Part shown: positions 14,902 through 21,960 of the stretch, one piece after another
Layout: each line of letters starts with the position of its first letter
How positions within the stretch are numbered: position 1 is the stretch's first letter
NCBI GenBank assembly: GCA_003453555.1
Contig: DMLA01000108.1
Span: 1 to 21,960 of the forward strand
Length of the DNA: 21,960 bases
Source: Chloroflexota bacterium
GTDB lineage: Bacteria > Chloroflexota > Anaerolineae > UBA7937
Direction: 5' to 3'
Translations under genes and position numbers: made by a program
The notes under the pieces: model-generated
What the model saw: only the letters and a program-made list of their open reading frames with translations
What the model was told of the DNA's origin: nothing
The model's database searches: none

Positions 14902-15561
14902 ATGCTGGAAGGACTAAGACAGGAGGTTTGGAAACTCAACCTGGAGTTACCGAAGCACAATCTAGTGGTCTGGACTAGCGGGAACGTCAGCGGAAGAGAT
15001 TTCGAAAGCGATCTCGTAGTGATCAAGCCCAGCGGGGTTCCCTACGAAGAACTCACCTCTCGTGATTTGGTGATAGTGAACCTCGATGGGCAAGTAGTGG
15101 AAGGCGATCTTCAACCATCGGTAGACACAGCCACCCATCTATACGTCTATCGCCATCGGCCCGATGTGGGAGGCGTGGTGCACACCCATTCGCCGTACGC
15201 CACCAGTTTCGCTGCCCTGGGCCGCGCCATCCCCGTCTATCTAACAGCGATCGCTGATGAGTTTGGAGGACCGATCCCAGTGGGCGCCTATGCCAAGATC
15301 GGAAGCGAGGCAATTGGGCGCGAAATAATCCGCTCCATCGGCGACTCGCCTGCCATCCTCATGAAAAACCACGGCGTCTTCACCATAGGCCCCACTCCTC
15401 ACGCTGCCGTCAAGGCGGCGGTGATGGTGGAGGATGCAGCGAGGACCGTGCATCTGGCCCTTCTTCTCGGGAAGCCAGATCTCATCCCTGACGAGGAGGT
15501 GGCTCGCGCTCATCGCCAGTACGTCGAGAGGTATGGCCAAGATCCCTCCAAGAGGCGATGA
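14902..15561 (+). CDS. araD: L-ribulose-5-phosphate 4-epimerase
   Basis: Class II aldolase/epimerase that converts L-ribulose 5-phosphate to D-xylulose 5-phosphate. The zinc ligands are His94 and His96 in VVHTHSPYA and His157 in MKNHGVF. Features that favour the epimerase over fuculose-phosphate aldolase are Asp119 (IADEFGG), at almost the E. coli catalytic Asp position, and a C-terminal Tyr211 in ERYGQ. Phosphate-binding segments SGNVSGRD and KPSGVPYEEL are intact. The length, 219 residues, is slightly short of the 231 of E. coli. GAGG precedes the ATG by 5 bases, seven bases after araB, which makes a coupled araB-araD pair. Confidence 0.88.
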   Translation: MLEGLRQEVWKLNLELPKHNLVVWTSGNVSGRDFESDLVVIKPSGVPYEELTSRDLVIVNLDGQVVEGDLQPSVDTATHLYVYRHRPDVGGVVHTHSPYATSFAALGRAIPVYLTAIADEFGGPIPVGAYAKIGSEAIGREIIRSIGDSPAILMKNHGVFTIGPTPHAAVKAAVMVEDAARTVHLALLLGKPDLIPDEEVARAHRQYVERYGQDPSKRR

Positions 15562-15745
15562 GCAGTCACCGCTCCTCCAGTGACACCCCGGACAACCCTT
15601 TCTTGGTAGCGCACCTCCTCCTCTCCTGGCCAGCCAAGCGGTCCTCACCCGTGGCTCCAGACAAGAGGTCTACCACATAACATCTATGCAGTTGACCTGT
15701 CCAGCGTTGCCAAGAGCCAAGACGAGGATAATTTGAGGTTATCTG
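15562..15745 (+). other. Gap between araD and transketolase, no gene seen
   Basis: The 184 bases hold no supported gene on either strand. A weak GTCAC/GTGAC 5-bp inverted repeat lies near its start. A TTGACC at 15692-15697 resembles a -35 box but lacks a -10 at proper distance; the GATAAT at 15727-15732 is 29 bases away. The only clear signal is GAGG (15735-15738), the transketolase ribosome site. A separate weak promoter for transketolase cannot be excluded. Confidence 0.4.
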
Positions 15746-17815
15746 ATGAGGCATGACAAGAAGAGAAACCAAGGCGCAAACTCCCTGGCGGTGGATGGAC
15801 CAAAGCCAGGCAGTAAGTTGGATCGAACCATTGTTAATACCATCAGAGCCCTAGTGATGGACGCGGTGCAGAAGGCTAACTCTGGCCACCCAGGCATGCC
15901 TATGGGGATGGCCGAGGCGGCTTATGTACTGTGGAGCCGATTCTTGAAGCACAACCCGGCCAACCCCCGCTGGCCGGAGCGGGACCGCTTCGTCCTTTCA
16001 GCGGGACATGGCTCCATGCTGCTATACAGTTTATTCCACCTATCCGGATATGATCTTCCCCTGAGCCAGTTGAAGAGTTTTAGACAGTGGGGAAGTATCA
16101 CCCCGGGTCACCCGGAATATGGCTTGACGCCAGGCGTGGAGACCACTACCGGCCCGCTGGGACAGGGGTTCGCCAACGGAGTAGGTATGGCCATCGCGGA
16201 GCGCTTCTTGGCGCAACTGTTCAACCGCCATGGCTACCCCATCGTAGATCACTACACCTATGGTATCGTCAGTGACGGAGACCTGATGGAAGGGATTTCC
16301 CACGAGGCCGCCTCCATAGCTGGTCACTTGGGCTTGAGCAAGCTGATCTACCTCTACGATGACAACAGAATTTCCATAGAGGGGAGTACAACCCTCACCT
16401 TCACCGAGGATGTGACCAAAAGGTTCGAAGCCTATGGGTGGTTGGTTTTGGAGGTGGATGGTCACGATATGCAAGCCGTCGCTGAGGCTCTGCGTTGGGC
16501 TCAAAGGGAACTTCGGCGCCCCACACTGATACGCTGTCACACGCACATAGCCAAGGGTAGCCCCAACAAACAGGACACGGCTGCCGCTCATGGTGAGCCC
16601 TTGGGCGAGGAAGAGGTCCGTCTCACGAAGGAGAAGATGGGCTGGCCCCTGGAGCCCACGTTTCTGGTACCCCAGGCAGTCCGCGACTACTTTGAAGAAC
16701 GGAGAGTAGCCTGGGCAGCAGAGGAGGCTCAATGGCAAAAGCTCTTCTCCAAATATGCCACCGCACACCCCGATCTGGCAAACCTTTGGAGGCAGGTAAT
16801 GGCTGGCCAACTGCCAGAAGGCTGGACCGAGCACCTACCAACCTTTAAGGCCGGCGATTGGATAGCCACCCGCTCAGCCTCTGGGAAGGTGCTAAACGCC
16901 ATAGCCGCTCATCTGCCAACCTTGATAGGGGGCTCGGCCGACCTGGCCCCCTCCAATAAGACATACCTAACCGGCTATAGCTCGCTTAGTAAGGACGATT
17001 TCAGCGGCCGCAACCTCCATTTCGGCGTAAGAGAGCATGCTATGGGCGGCATACTCAACGGTCTGGCTCTACATGGAGGGATCATCCCTTACGGAGGCAC
17101 CTTTCTTGTTTTCTCTGACTATATGCGGCCGAGCATACGCCTAGCAGCCATGATGAACCTGCCGGTCATCTATGTTTTCACCCATGACAGCATCTTTGTC
17201 GGCGAGGATGGCCCCACCCACCAGCCGGTGGAACAGTTGGCCGCCCTACGAGCCATACCAGGCCTAGTGGTCATCAGGCCAGCGGACGCCAACGAGACAG
17301 CCGTGGCTTGGCGGGTGGCCTTGGAGAGACGAGGCCCAGTGGCCCTGTTGCTCACCAGGCAGAAGTTGCCGGTGCTAGATCGCTCGAGCCTAGCGAGCGC
17401 AGAGAGGGTAGCCCGGGGTGCCTATATCCTGACTGGCAGCGAACTAGAAGCGCCAGACCTGATCATATTGGCAAGCGGGTCGGAGGTACACCTAGCTCTT
17501 GGGGCCGCGAGCGAACTAGGAAGCAAGAGGATAAGGGCAAGGGTCGTGAGCTTCCCCAGTTGGGAGCTATTCGAAGAGCAGCCGCAATCCTACAAGGAAG
17601 GGGTGCTGCCTACCTCTGTGTCACTACGATTAGGGCTAGAGGCCGCCGTCGACCAAGGGTGGGAGAGGTACCTGGGGCCCCAGGGGAGGATGATCAGCAT
17701 TGAGCGATTCGGGGCCTCAGCGCCGTATGAGGTTTTGGCCGAGAAGTTTGGCTTCAAAATCTCCGATATCGTATCTAAGGCCGAAGCGATGGTGAGCACC
17801 TCCGAGGCTCGTTGA
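15746..17815 (+). CDS. tkt: Transketolase
   Basis: Thiamine-diphosphate enzyme of the non-oxidative pentose phosphate pathway; it uses the D-xylulose 5-phosphate made by AraD as ketol donor. It is 689 residues in one chain. Expected catalytic positions are all visible: His48 (NSGHPG), His88 (AGHGSM), His122 (TPGHPE), the ThDP motif SDGDLMEG...DDN at 176-207, His282 (AAAHGEP), Arg376, Glu430 (FGVREHAM) and His492 (GPTHQPVE). The N-terminus has about 20 extra residues before the conserved LDRTIVNTIRAL; ATG 15746 has GAGG 7 bases upstream, so I keep it. It is the last gene of the + strand cluster and is followed by a hairpin. A cluster-specific copy distinct from a housekeeping one is plausible but cannot be judged here. 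Confidence 0.95.
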   Translation: MRHDKKRNQGANSLAVDGPKPGSKLDRTIVNTIRALVMDAVQKANSGHPGMPMGMAEAAYVLWSRFLKHNPANPRWPERDRFVLSAGHGSMLLYSLFHLSGYDLPLSQLKSFRQWGSITPGHPEYGLTPGVETTTGPLGQGFANGVGMAIAERFLAQLFNRHGYPIVDHYTYGIVSDGDLMEGISHEAASIAGHLGLSKLIYLYDDNRISIEGSTTLTFTEDVTKRFEAYGWLVLEVDGHDMQAVAEALRWAQRELRRPTLIRCHTHIAKGSPNKQDTAAAHGEPLGEEEVRLTKEKMGWPLEPTFLVPQAVRDYFEERRVAWAAEEAQWQKLFSKYATAHPDLANLWRQVMAGQLPEGWTEHLPTFKAGDWIATRSASGKVLNAIAAHLPTLIGGSADLAPSNKTYLTGYSSLSKDDFSGRNLHFGVREHAMGGILNGLALHGGIIPYGGTFLVFSDYMRPSIRLAAMMNLPVIYVFTHDSIFVGEDGPTHQPVEQLAALRAIPGLVVIRPADANETAVAWRVALERRGPVALLLTRQKLPVLDRSSLASAERVARGAYILTGSELEAPDLIILASGSEVHLALGAASELGSKRIRARVVSFPSWELFEEQPQSYKEGVLPTSVSLRLGLEAAVDQGWERYLGPQGRMISIERFGASAPYEVLAEKFGFKISDIVSKAEAMVSTSEAR

Positions 17816-17830
17816 AAGGAATCGCGAGGC

Positions 17831-17861
17831 GAAGAAGGCCTCTCGCGTCGAGAGGGTCTTC
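17831..17861 (+). terminator. Terminator-like hairpin after transketolase
   Basis: CCTCTCG (17839-17845), a CGT loop and CGAGAGG (17849-17855) form a 7-bp stem, extended across a small internal loop by GAAGA (17831-17835) with TCTTC (17857-17861). It begins 15 bases after the transketolase stop. The downstream tail is only weakly U-rich, so efficiency is uncertain. It lies between convergent transcription units and may stop either. Confidence 0.6.
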
Positions 17862-17889
17862 CTGTTACGGGCAACTTAGTAACGGGTAT

Positions 17890-18106
17890 TTAGCTTGAGC
17901 AGTGCTCCTTAAAGAGCGCGCCACACACTTCTCGGCATCGGTCAGACTCTCGACGCTGCCGCACATGGTATCTTTCGGCGTGAGCGCGATAGCCTTGATG
18001 CCTTCTTTCTCCAACATCCATAGGATCGTCTCGCGGCCGGTCTTAGAGAGATAGGCGGGGAAAATCCCTCATTGCCAACGATAAGGTCCAACACTGGTGA
18101 GTTCAT
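17890..18106 (-). pseudogene. Frameshifted N-terminal remnant of a second COG2407 fucose-isomerase-like gene
   Basis: Translating the minus strand from ATG 18106 gives MNSPVLDLIVGNEG, then after a one-base shift at the A-run 18061-18064 the frame continues FPAYLSKTGRETILWMLEKE and IALTPKDTMCGSVESLTDAE, then KC. After a second shift near 17917-17925 it reads ALFKEHCSS and stops at 17890-17892. This tracks, residue for residue, the first 65 or so residues of the intact isomerase at 6941 (IVGNRGFFPDHL, GRQTILKVL, GSVESLIDAEKCAALFKE). The rest of the gene is gone. An AAGAAGG ribosome site is still 7 bases before the ATG. Divergence from the intact copy argues against a recent duplication. It lies 47 bases after the UroD-like gene's stop on the same strand, so it was probably the former next gene of that operon. 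Confidence 0.85.
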
Positions 18107-18153
18107 GATGACACCTTCTTGAGTACTCTTCTATGATAATTCTATCAACAGCT

Positions 18154-19170
18154 TCAGTCACCCACGCAGCCCGGCTGTTGCTGGACTATTTCGATGAAAG
18201 CAAGCATGTTTTCCAAGGGCACGTCCCCTTCAACATCGTGCGCCGGAGCAAAGATATATCCTCCGTCCCGTCCCAGTTCCAAAAGATACCTAGTCTCCCT
18301 GCGGACGTCATCGACAGAGCCGTAGGGCAGAGTCCGTTGCGTTGAAAGACCCCCATGGAAAGCCAATCTACCACGATATTGATGGATTAGAGAGGTCACA
18401 TCCATCACTTCCGGCTGAAATGGGTTGAAGCAATTCACTCCTATCTCAATCAGGGCATCAAAGAGTTCGTCCACGTCTCCACAGGAATGAATCATGACAT
18501 ACTTGTCCGCTTCGCGCACGACACCGTACATGCGTTTTAGTACGGGATAAATGAACTTGCGCCACATAACAGGCCCCATCTGCAGTCCATGCTGCATTCC
18601 CCAATCATCTCCAAAATAGACCGCGTCAATGTCGTATTGCAGGGCTTCTTTGACTTGGGCTATGTTGTAGTCCGCAATGGTGTTCAGCAGATCGTTGATG
18701 AAACCTGGATGGTCGTGGAAATCCATCATCAAGTTCTCCCAGCCACGTAATGTCCAGGCCCTCTCCCAAAGCGAAAAACCGATTTGAAAAACGCGAAAGC
18801 GATCGCCAGATTTCTCAATTCGTTCGGGGATATCGGCAAAGAAGCGGGGGTCCAAAGGGTCGGGAAAGTTGTAGCCTTTAAGCGTGGGCTCGGGCAGGAC
18901 GCAACCCTCAACCTTTCCGATATCTTCGTCAATACTTCTGTCCCATATCACCCCAAAAACGTCCTGAACGCAGTTATCGCCGAGATCGGTGAAAAAACCT
19001 ATATCGCTCCCTAATCTGAGAAAGTGGTTTTGTAGCGCATCTTCTAAATCAGGTTGACCAAAATGCTGTCGGAGCTTCTCCCATGCTTCTTTAGTCAATC
19101 CAATGTTCCATGGAACGTAGGGCGGACGTTTCCCCTCAAGTACCAGTTTGATGACTTCTCGTTTTATCAT
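18154..19170 (-). CDS. UroD/MtaA-family methyltransferase-like protein 1
   Basis: 338-residue TIM-barrel protein of the uroporphyrinogen decarboxylase / cobalamin methyltransferase superfamily (COG0407). It shows KRPPYVPWN at the start, FGDDWGMQHGLQMGP in the barrel, IHSCGDVDEL (His228, Cys230) and the closing APAHDVEGDVPLENMLAF. In methylcobamide:CoM methyltransferases zinc is held by His-x-Cys and a later Cys; here the later position is His311. Given the corrinoid gene in the same cluster, a methyl-transfer role (methyl donor to corrinoid, or corrinoid to acceptor) is far more likely than heme synthesis. It starts nine bases after the preceding UroD-like gene, so the two are translated as a pair. 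Substrate is unknown. Confidence 0.85.
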   Translation of the reverse strand: MIKREVIKLVLEGKRPPYVPWNIGLTKEAWEKLRQHFGQPDLEDALQNHFLRLGSDIGFFTDLGDNCVQDVFGVIWDRSIDEDIGKVEGCVLPEPTLKGYNFPDPLDPRFFADIPERIEKSGDRFRVFQIGFSLWERAWTLRGWENLMMDFHDHPGFINDLLNTIADYNIAQVKEALQYDIDAVYFGDDWGMQHGLQMGPVMWRKFIYPVLKRMYGVVREADKYVMIHSCGDVDELFDALIEIGVNCFNPFQPEVMDVTSLIHQYRGRLAFHGGLSTQRTLPYGSVDDVRRETRYLLELGRDGGYIFAPAHDVEGDVPLENMLAFIEIVQQQPGCVGD

Positions 19171-19179
19171 CGTCCCTTA

Positions 19180-20328
19180 TCAATACCTTCCGTATTCGAG
19201 GGCTGTCTCAAACGCAGTGACAATGTTTTCAGGAGGAACAAGTGCCTGGATATTGTGGACTGCCGCGAAGACAAATCCACCGCCAGGAGCCAGATCATCA
19301 ATGCGTCGCTTGACCTCGTCTGCTACCTCTTCAGCCTTGCCGAAAGGCAGCACGCATTGGGTATCGACCCCGCCGCCCCAGAAGACGATGTCATCGCCGT
19401 ACTCCTCCTTTAGCCGCTTAGTGTCCATGCCACGAGCCGAGACTTGTACCGGGTTGAGAATGTCGAAACCTAGTTCGATCAAATCTGGGATCAGGTCATA
19501 GACAGCGCCGCAACCATGATAGTACACTTTGGCGTTCGTCTTTCTCCTGATAGTCTCTAACAAGCGGCGTTGTTTGGGTTTGACGATCTTGCGGTAGATA
19601 TCTGGCGATATGAGCCAACCATTCTGGCCACATACGTCATCCCAATAGGTGAAGACGTGAAGGTATTCCCCCACCTGCTCCAGATAGTTGTTGCATGACT
19701 CGATGTAGATTTCGGTGATCTGGTCCATCATTCGATCGGCAAATTTCGGCTCAGCAACCAGGGCCATGAAGAAATTCTCCAAGCCCATGGTTCTAGCAGG
19801 TTGCTCAAAGATTCCGCCACCGATGATGGCGCTGCCTACCAAGGCATAATCCGTGTTTTCGTAGAGGTACTCAGCCTGTTCGCGAAGTCGGGCATTGTAC
19901 TCTGGGGGATCGGGTCGCGGCCAGGTGTAGTTGTCCAAGGCCTCCATGGTGGCTTCCTTGATGGGAAAGTCCACCCAGTCGAAGTACAGCCCCCCATCTT
20001 TGGGCCTATGTAACTTAGAGCCCCAACGGTCGATGAAGGCGTAGTAGTCGCCTTCCTCGAAGATATTCAAGTCCGGCGCTGTAGCGGCCGGCAACTGGAC
20101 CATACGAAAATCTACGTCGAAACGCTCCAGAAGGGCCTCATCCAGGTAGGGCAATTGCTGGACGTAGTCCACCATCTGGATCTCTTCTAAATCCATTCCC
20201 AGGTGTTTTTTGAGGGCGATGTAAGCATCTTTATGGATGGAAGAGCAAATGCTCCCACCTAAATCAATGGGAATGCGGTCGGGCTCTTGGTGATTCAGGA
20301 CCAACATGACCCGTTCCCGAGCATTCAT
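19180..20328 (-). CDS. UroD/MtaA-family methyltransferase-like protein 2
   Basis: 382 residues, with the longer N-terminus usual for this superfamily (MNARERVMLVLNHQEPDRIP). Barrel signatures include YWDDVCGQNGWLISPDIYRK, YYHGCGAVYDLIPDL (His271, Cys273), ILNPVQVSARGMD and FWGGGVDTQ. The third zinc-ligand position, Cys in MtaA-type enzymes, is His358 in AVHNIQALVPPEN. ATG 20328 has AAGGG 5 bases upstream. Sequence differs strongly from its two neighbours, so the three are not recent duplicates and may carry different tasks, for example substrate demethylation versus methyl transfer to an acceptor. Confidence 0.85.
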   Translation of the reverse strand: MNARERVMLVLNHQEPDRIPIDLGGSICSSIHKDAYIALKKHLGMDLEEIQMVDYVQQLPYLDEALLERFDVDFRMVQLPAATAPDLNIFEEGDYYAFIDRWGSKLHRPKDGGLYFDWVDFPIKEATMEALDNYTWPRPDPPEYNARLREQAEYLYENTDYALVGSAIIGGGIFEQPARTMGLENFFMALVAEPKFADRMMDQITEIYIESCNNYLEQVGEYLHVFTYWDDVCGQNGWLISPDIYRKIVKPKQRRLLETIRRKTNAKVYYHGCGAVYDLIPDLIELGFDILNPVQVSARGMDTKRLKEEYGDDIVFWGGGVDTQCVLPFGKAEEVADEVKRRIDDLAPGGGFVFAAVHNIQALVPPENIVTAFETALEYGRY

Positions 20329-20352
20329 GCTTTCCCTTTCCTGAATACGAAT

Positions 20353-20377
20353 GAGAGCGCCCTAATGGGACGCCCTC
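20353..20377 (-). promoter_or_regulatory. Intercistronic hairpin after the corrinoid protein gene
   Basis: Read on the minus strand, GAGGGCG and CGCTCTC pair (with one G-U), then a bulged T, then CCC pairs GGG around an ATTA loop. The stem is better in minus-strand RNA than in the plus strand, where the wobble becomes A-C, which fits a role in the minus-strand transcript. No U-tract follows directly. It lies in the 64-base gap between the corrinoid gene and the next UroD-like gene and could set their relative expression. Confidence 0.45.
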
Positions 20378-20392
20378 AGGATAGAACAGGCC

Positions 20393-21025
20393 TCAGGCCA
20401 CCTCCAGCAGGGCCCTTGCCCGGTTTGCAGCGGCGGAAGCGTCGGGGGCATAGAGGTCGGCGCCTATCTCGTCGGCGAACTTTTGGATCACCGGGGCGCC
20501 ACCCACCATCACCGCTACCTGGTCCCGCAATCCAGATTCACTCAGTGCCTCGATGGTCGCACGCATACGGGGCATCGTCGTGGTCAGCAGCGCGCTCATC
20601 CCCATGAAGCGGGGATAGTGTTCCCGGATCGCTTCTACAAATTGCTCCGGGGACACATCCACTCCCAGGTCAATCACCTCGAAACCGACCCCCTCCAACA
20701 TCATCCCCACCAGGTTCTTGCCGATGTCGTGGAGGTCCCCTTTCACGGTGCCCAGGACCACCTTGCCCACGGGCTCGATGTTGGCCTCGAGGAGATGGGG
20801 CTTGAGGATCGCCATCCCTGCCTTCATAGCCCGGGCGGCGATGAGCATCTCAGGCACAAAGTACTCTTGGGCTTCAAACCGGCGACCGACCTCAGCCATT
20901 GCGGCGATCATCGCCTCGTTGAGAATATCGCCAGGGTTATGGCCAGCCTCCAGGGCCTGTTGTACTCCTTCGGTGACCCTTGCGGCATCTCCTTTGACAA
21001 TGCTCTGGTAGATAGTGTCCAGCAT
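20393..21025 (-). CDS. Corrinoid (B12-binding) methyltransferase shuttle protein, MtaC/MtbC-like
   Basis: Carries a methyl group on a cobamide between two methyltransferases. An N-terminal helical cap domain (about residues 1-80, with EVGRRFEAQEYFVPEML) is followed by a Rossmann B12 domain with the base-off signature GDLHDIG: Asp97-x-His99 supplies the lower cobalt ligand, and later SALLTTTMP and VMVGGAPV bind the nucleotide tail. The length of 210 residues matches MtaC/MtbC-type proteins. ATG 21025 is chosen over the upstream GTG 21043 because AAGGAG then lies 8 bases before it. It is the only corrinoid protein in the window and is flanked by UroD-like genes on both sides. Confidence 0.93.
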   Translation of the reverse strand: MLDTIYQSIVKGDAARVTEGVQQALEAGHNPGDILNEAMIAAMAEVGRRFEAQEYFVPEMLIAARAMKAGMAILKPHLLEANIEPVGKVVLGTVKGDLHDIGKNLVGMMLEGVGFEVIDLGVDVSPEQFVEAIREHYPRFMGMSALLTTTMPRMRATIEALSESGLRDQVAVMVGGAPVIQKFADEIGADLYAPDASAAANRARALLEVA

Positions 21026-21063
21026 GTTGTTTGCTCCTTGCACCTTTTTCTGCTATTGCTGCA

Positions 21064-21960
21064 CTATAAAGAACTGTAAGGAGTCTTCGTGATTGTATTG
21101 ACCATGGCCCAAAAGTTTTCAAGTGATGTATCAAGCTGTACGTGATGAGTGGGCCCTATGATCAATCCACCATTCTTGCCCACTGTTTTTAGACGGGTTA
21201 TCACTTCTCTCTCAACCTCGGCCGGCGTTCCAAAGGGTAGGGTATATTGCTCATCAATTGAGCCCCAGAAGCACAGTTTATCCCCGTATTCCTTCTTCAG
21301 TTTTTCGGGATTCATAGACCTGGGTTGAATCGGATTGAGAACGTCCAATCCAATTTCAATCAAGTCGGGGATGATGGGGTAGATCACACCATCCGAATGA
21401 TAGGCTACTTTTACGTCTGGATTGATGCTCTTTAGTGTGGAGATAAACGTCGCCATGCGTGGTTTGAAGAAACGCCGCCAAGTATCAGGGGAGATGAGCA
21501 TCCTCTCCTGAGTACCCATGTCATCTCCTACCCAGATCATATCTACACCCATTTCCACCAATTTCTTAGCCGCAGTAAGGTGATAGTTAAACGGAATATC
21601 AAGAAGTTTTTCGACAAAATCAGGGTTGATAACCAAATCCATCAATGTTTTTTCGTACCCTCTAAGCGCCCAGGCGGTCTCAAAAATCGTCGTCACCGTA
21701 ACGCCCACAATCCAGTATTCATCCTTATATTCTTTGATCACCCTTGCCGCATCAACATATAACTCAGGCCTATTCGGATCAGGCGGTTGATACGAGTCTA
21801 TCGCTTCATCATCGGCAAGAGGATGACCCACTATTTCAGTATAACGCCCTTTACCGAATCTGGTTTCGTATTCTACGTTCTTCCACCCAATTCCCCATTC
21901 ATCGGTATAGGAAACTCCGTCCTCACTGTATAGTTCGGTGGCATAATATGAATTGGCCCA
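21064..21960 (-). CDS. UroD/MtaA-family methyltransferase-like protein 3 (5' end beyond window)
   Basis: The frame is open from the stop at 21064 to the window edge; residues before the internal GTG at 21831 (for example DEWGIGWKNVEYE and RYTEIVGHPLAD) are clearly part of the family, so the gene is cut by the window and 299 codons, stop included, are visible. Barrel motifs include WVGDDMGTQERMLISPDTWR, IPDLIEIGLDVLNPIQP and CFWGSIDEQYTLPFG. The His-x-Cys zinc motif is changed to His-x-Asp (HSDG, 21391-21399) and the third ligand is His-His (21142-21147). It lies 38 bases upstream of the corrinoid gene and is probably its direct partner. Local base composition looks less GC-rich than the sugar operon. 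Confidence 0.88.
   Translation of the reverse strand, partial: WANSYYATELYSEDGVSYTDEWGIGWKNVEYETRFGKGRYTEIVGHPLADDEAIDSYQPPDPNRPELYVDAARVIKEYKDEYWIVGVTVTTIFETAWALRGYEKTLMDLVINPDFVEKLLDIPFNYHLTAAKKLVEMGVDMIWVGDDMGTQERMLISPDTWRRFFKPRMATFISTLKSINPDVKVAYHSDGVIYPIIPDLIEIGLDVLNPIQPRSMNPEKLKKEYGDKLCFWGSIDEQYTLPFGTPAEVEREVITRLKTVGKNGGLIIGPTHHVQLDTSLENFWAMVNTITKTPYSSL

Noticed and set aside
15692..15732. Promoter for transketolase (TTGACC and GATAAT)
   Set aside because: The two boxes are 29 bases apart, too far for a sigma70-type promoter.
16040..16834. 264-codon minus-strand open frame within transketolase
   Set aside because: Shadow of the transketolase coding strand, whose ThDP and catalytic residues are intact.
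19054..19501. Plus-strand open frames over the UroD-like genes
   Set aside because: They are antisense to clear UroD-family proteins and show no conserved motifs.
18154..21960. Heme-biosynthesis uroporphyrinogen decarboxylase (hemE)
   Set aside because: Three divergent paralogues flanking a corrinoid protein, with His-x-Cys type motifs in two of them, fit methyl transfer and not tetrapyrrole synthesis.

Overview
The window reads as a carbohydrate-catabolism locus of a bacterium, most likely an uncultured anaerobe of the Chloroflexota (Anaerolineae-like). This assignment is an inference. It rests on the binding-protein lipoprotein, whose Cys is followed by a Thr/Pro/Val-rich linker (repeated TPTP and ETVVVQVTPTP-like stretches) typical of that phylum, and on fairly GC-rich coding sequence with frequent AGG/AGA Arg codons. 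No rRNA, tRNA, CRISPR array or mobile element was seen.

Left and centre (about 35-17815, all + strand): a perfect-consensus sigma70-type promoter (TTGACA-17-TATAAT) drives a LacI-family regulator. It is followed by a CUT1-type ABC sugar importer (lipoprotein binding protein and two permeases, with no ATPase gene), a lipoprotein-like family 2 glycoside hydrolase, a fucose-isomerase-like protein (COG2407), a phosphotriesterase-family hydrolase, a flavodoxin-fold reductase, a family 42 beta-galactosidase, an M24 'pita-bread' protein that has lost most metal ligands, two tiny overlapping ORFs, L-ribulokinase (araB), L-ribulose-5-phosphate 4-epimerase (araD) and transketolase. Tight spacing and stop/start overlaps suggest one long operon or a few nested units. 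Together they outline uptake and trimming of a galactose/arabinose-containing oligosaccharide (an arabinogalactan-like substrate is my inference). Pentose would then flow isomerase -> AraB -> AraD -> xylulose 5-phosphate -> transketolase. No canonical araA is present, so the COG2407 protein is the natural candidate for the isomerase step.

Right (about 17890-21960, - strand): a convergent cluster encodes three UroD/MtaA-like methyltransferase proteins around one corrinoid (B12-binding) protein. This is the architecture of an anaerobic corrinoid-dependent methyl-transfer system, but none of the three shows the classical His-x-Cys...Cys zinc site by eye. Just downstream of this cluster, on the same strand, lies a frameshifted N-terminal remnant of a second COG2407 isomerase that keeps its ribosome-binding site. 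That fossil suggests a sugar isomerase was once part of the methyltransferase operon. The methyl-transfer system may therefore act on a methylated sugar or glycoside; this is a hypothesis, not a demonstrated function.
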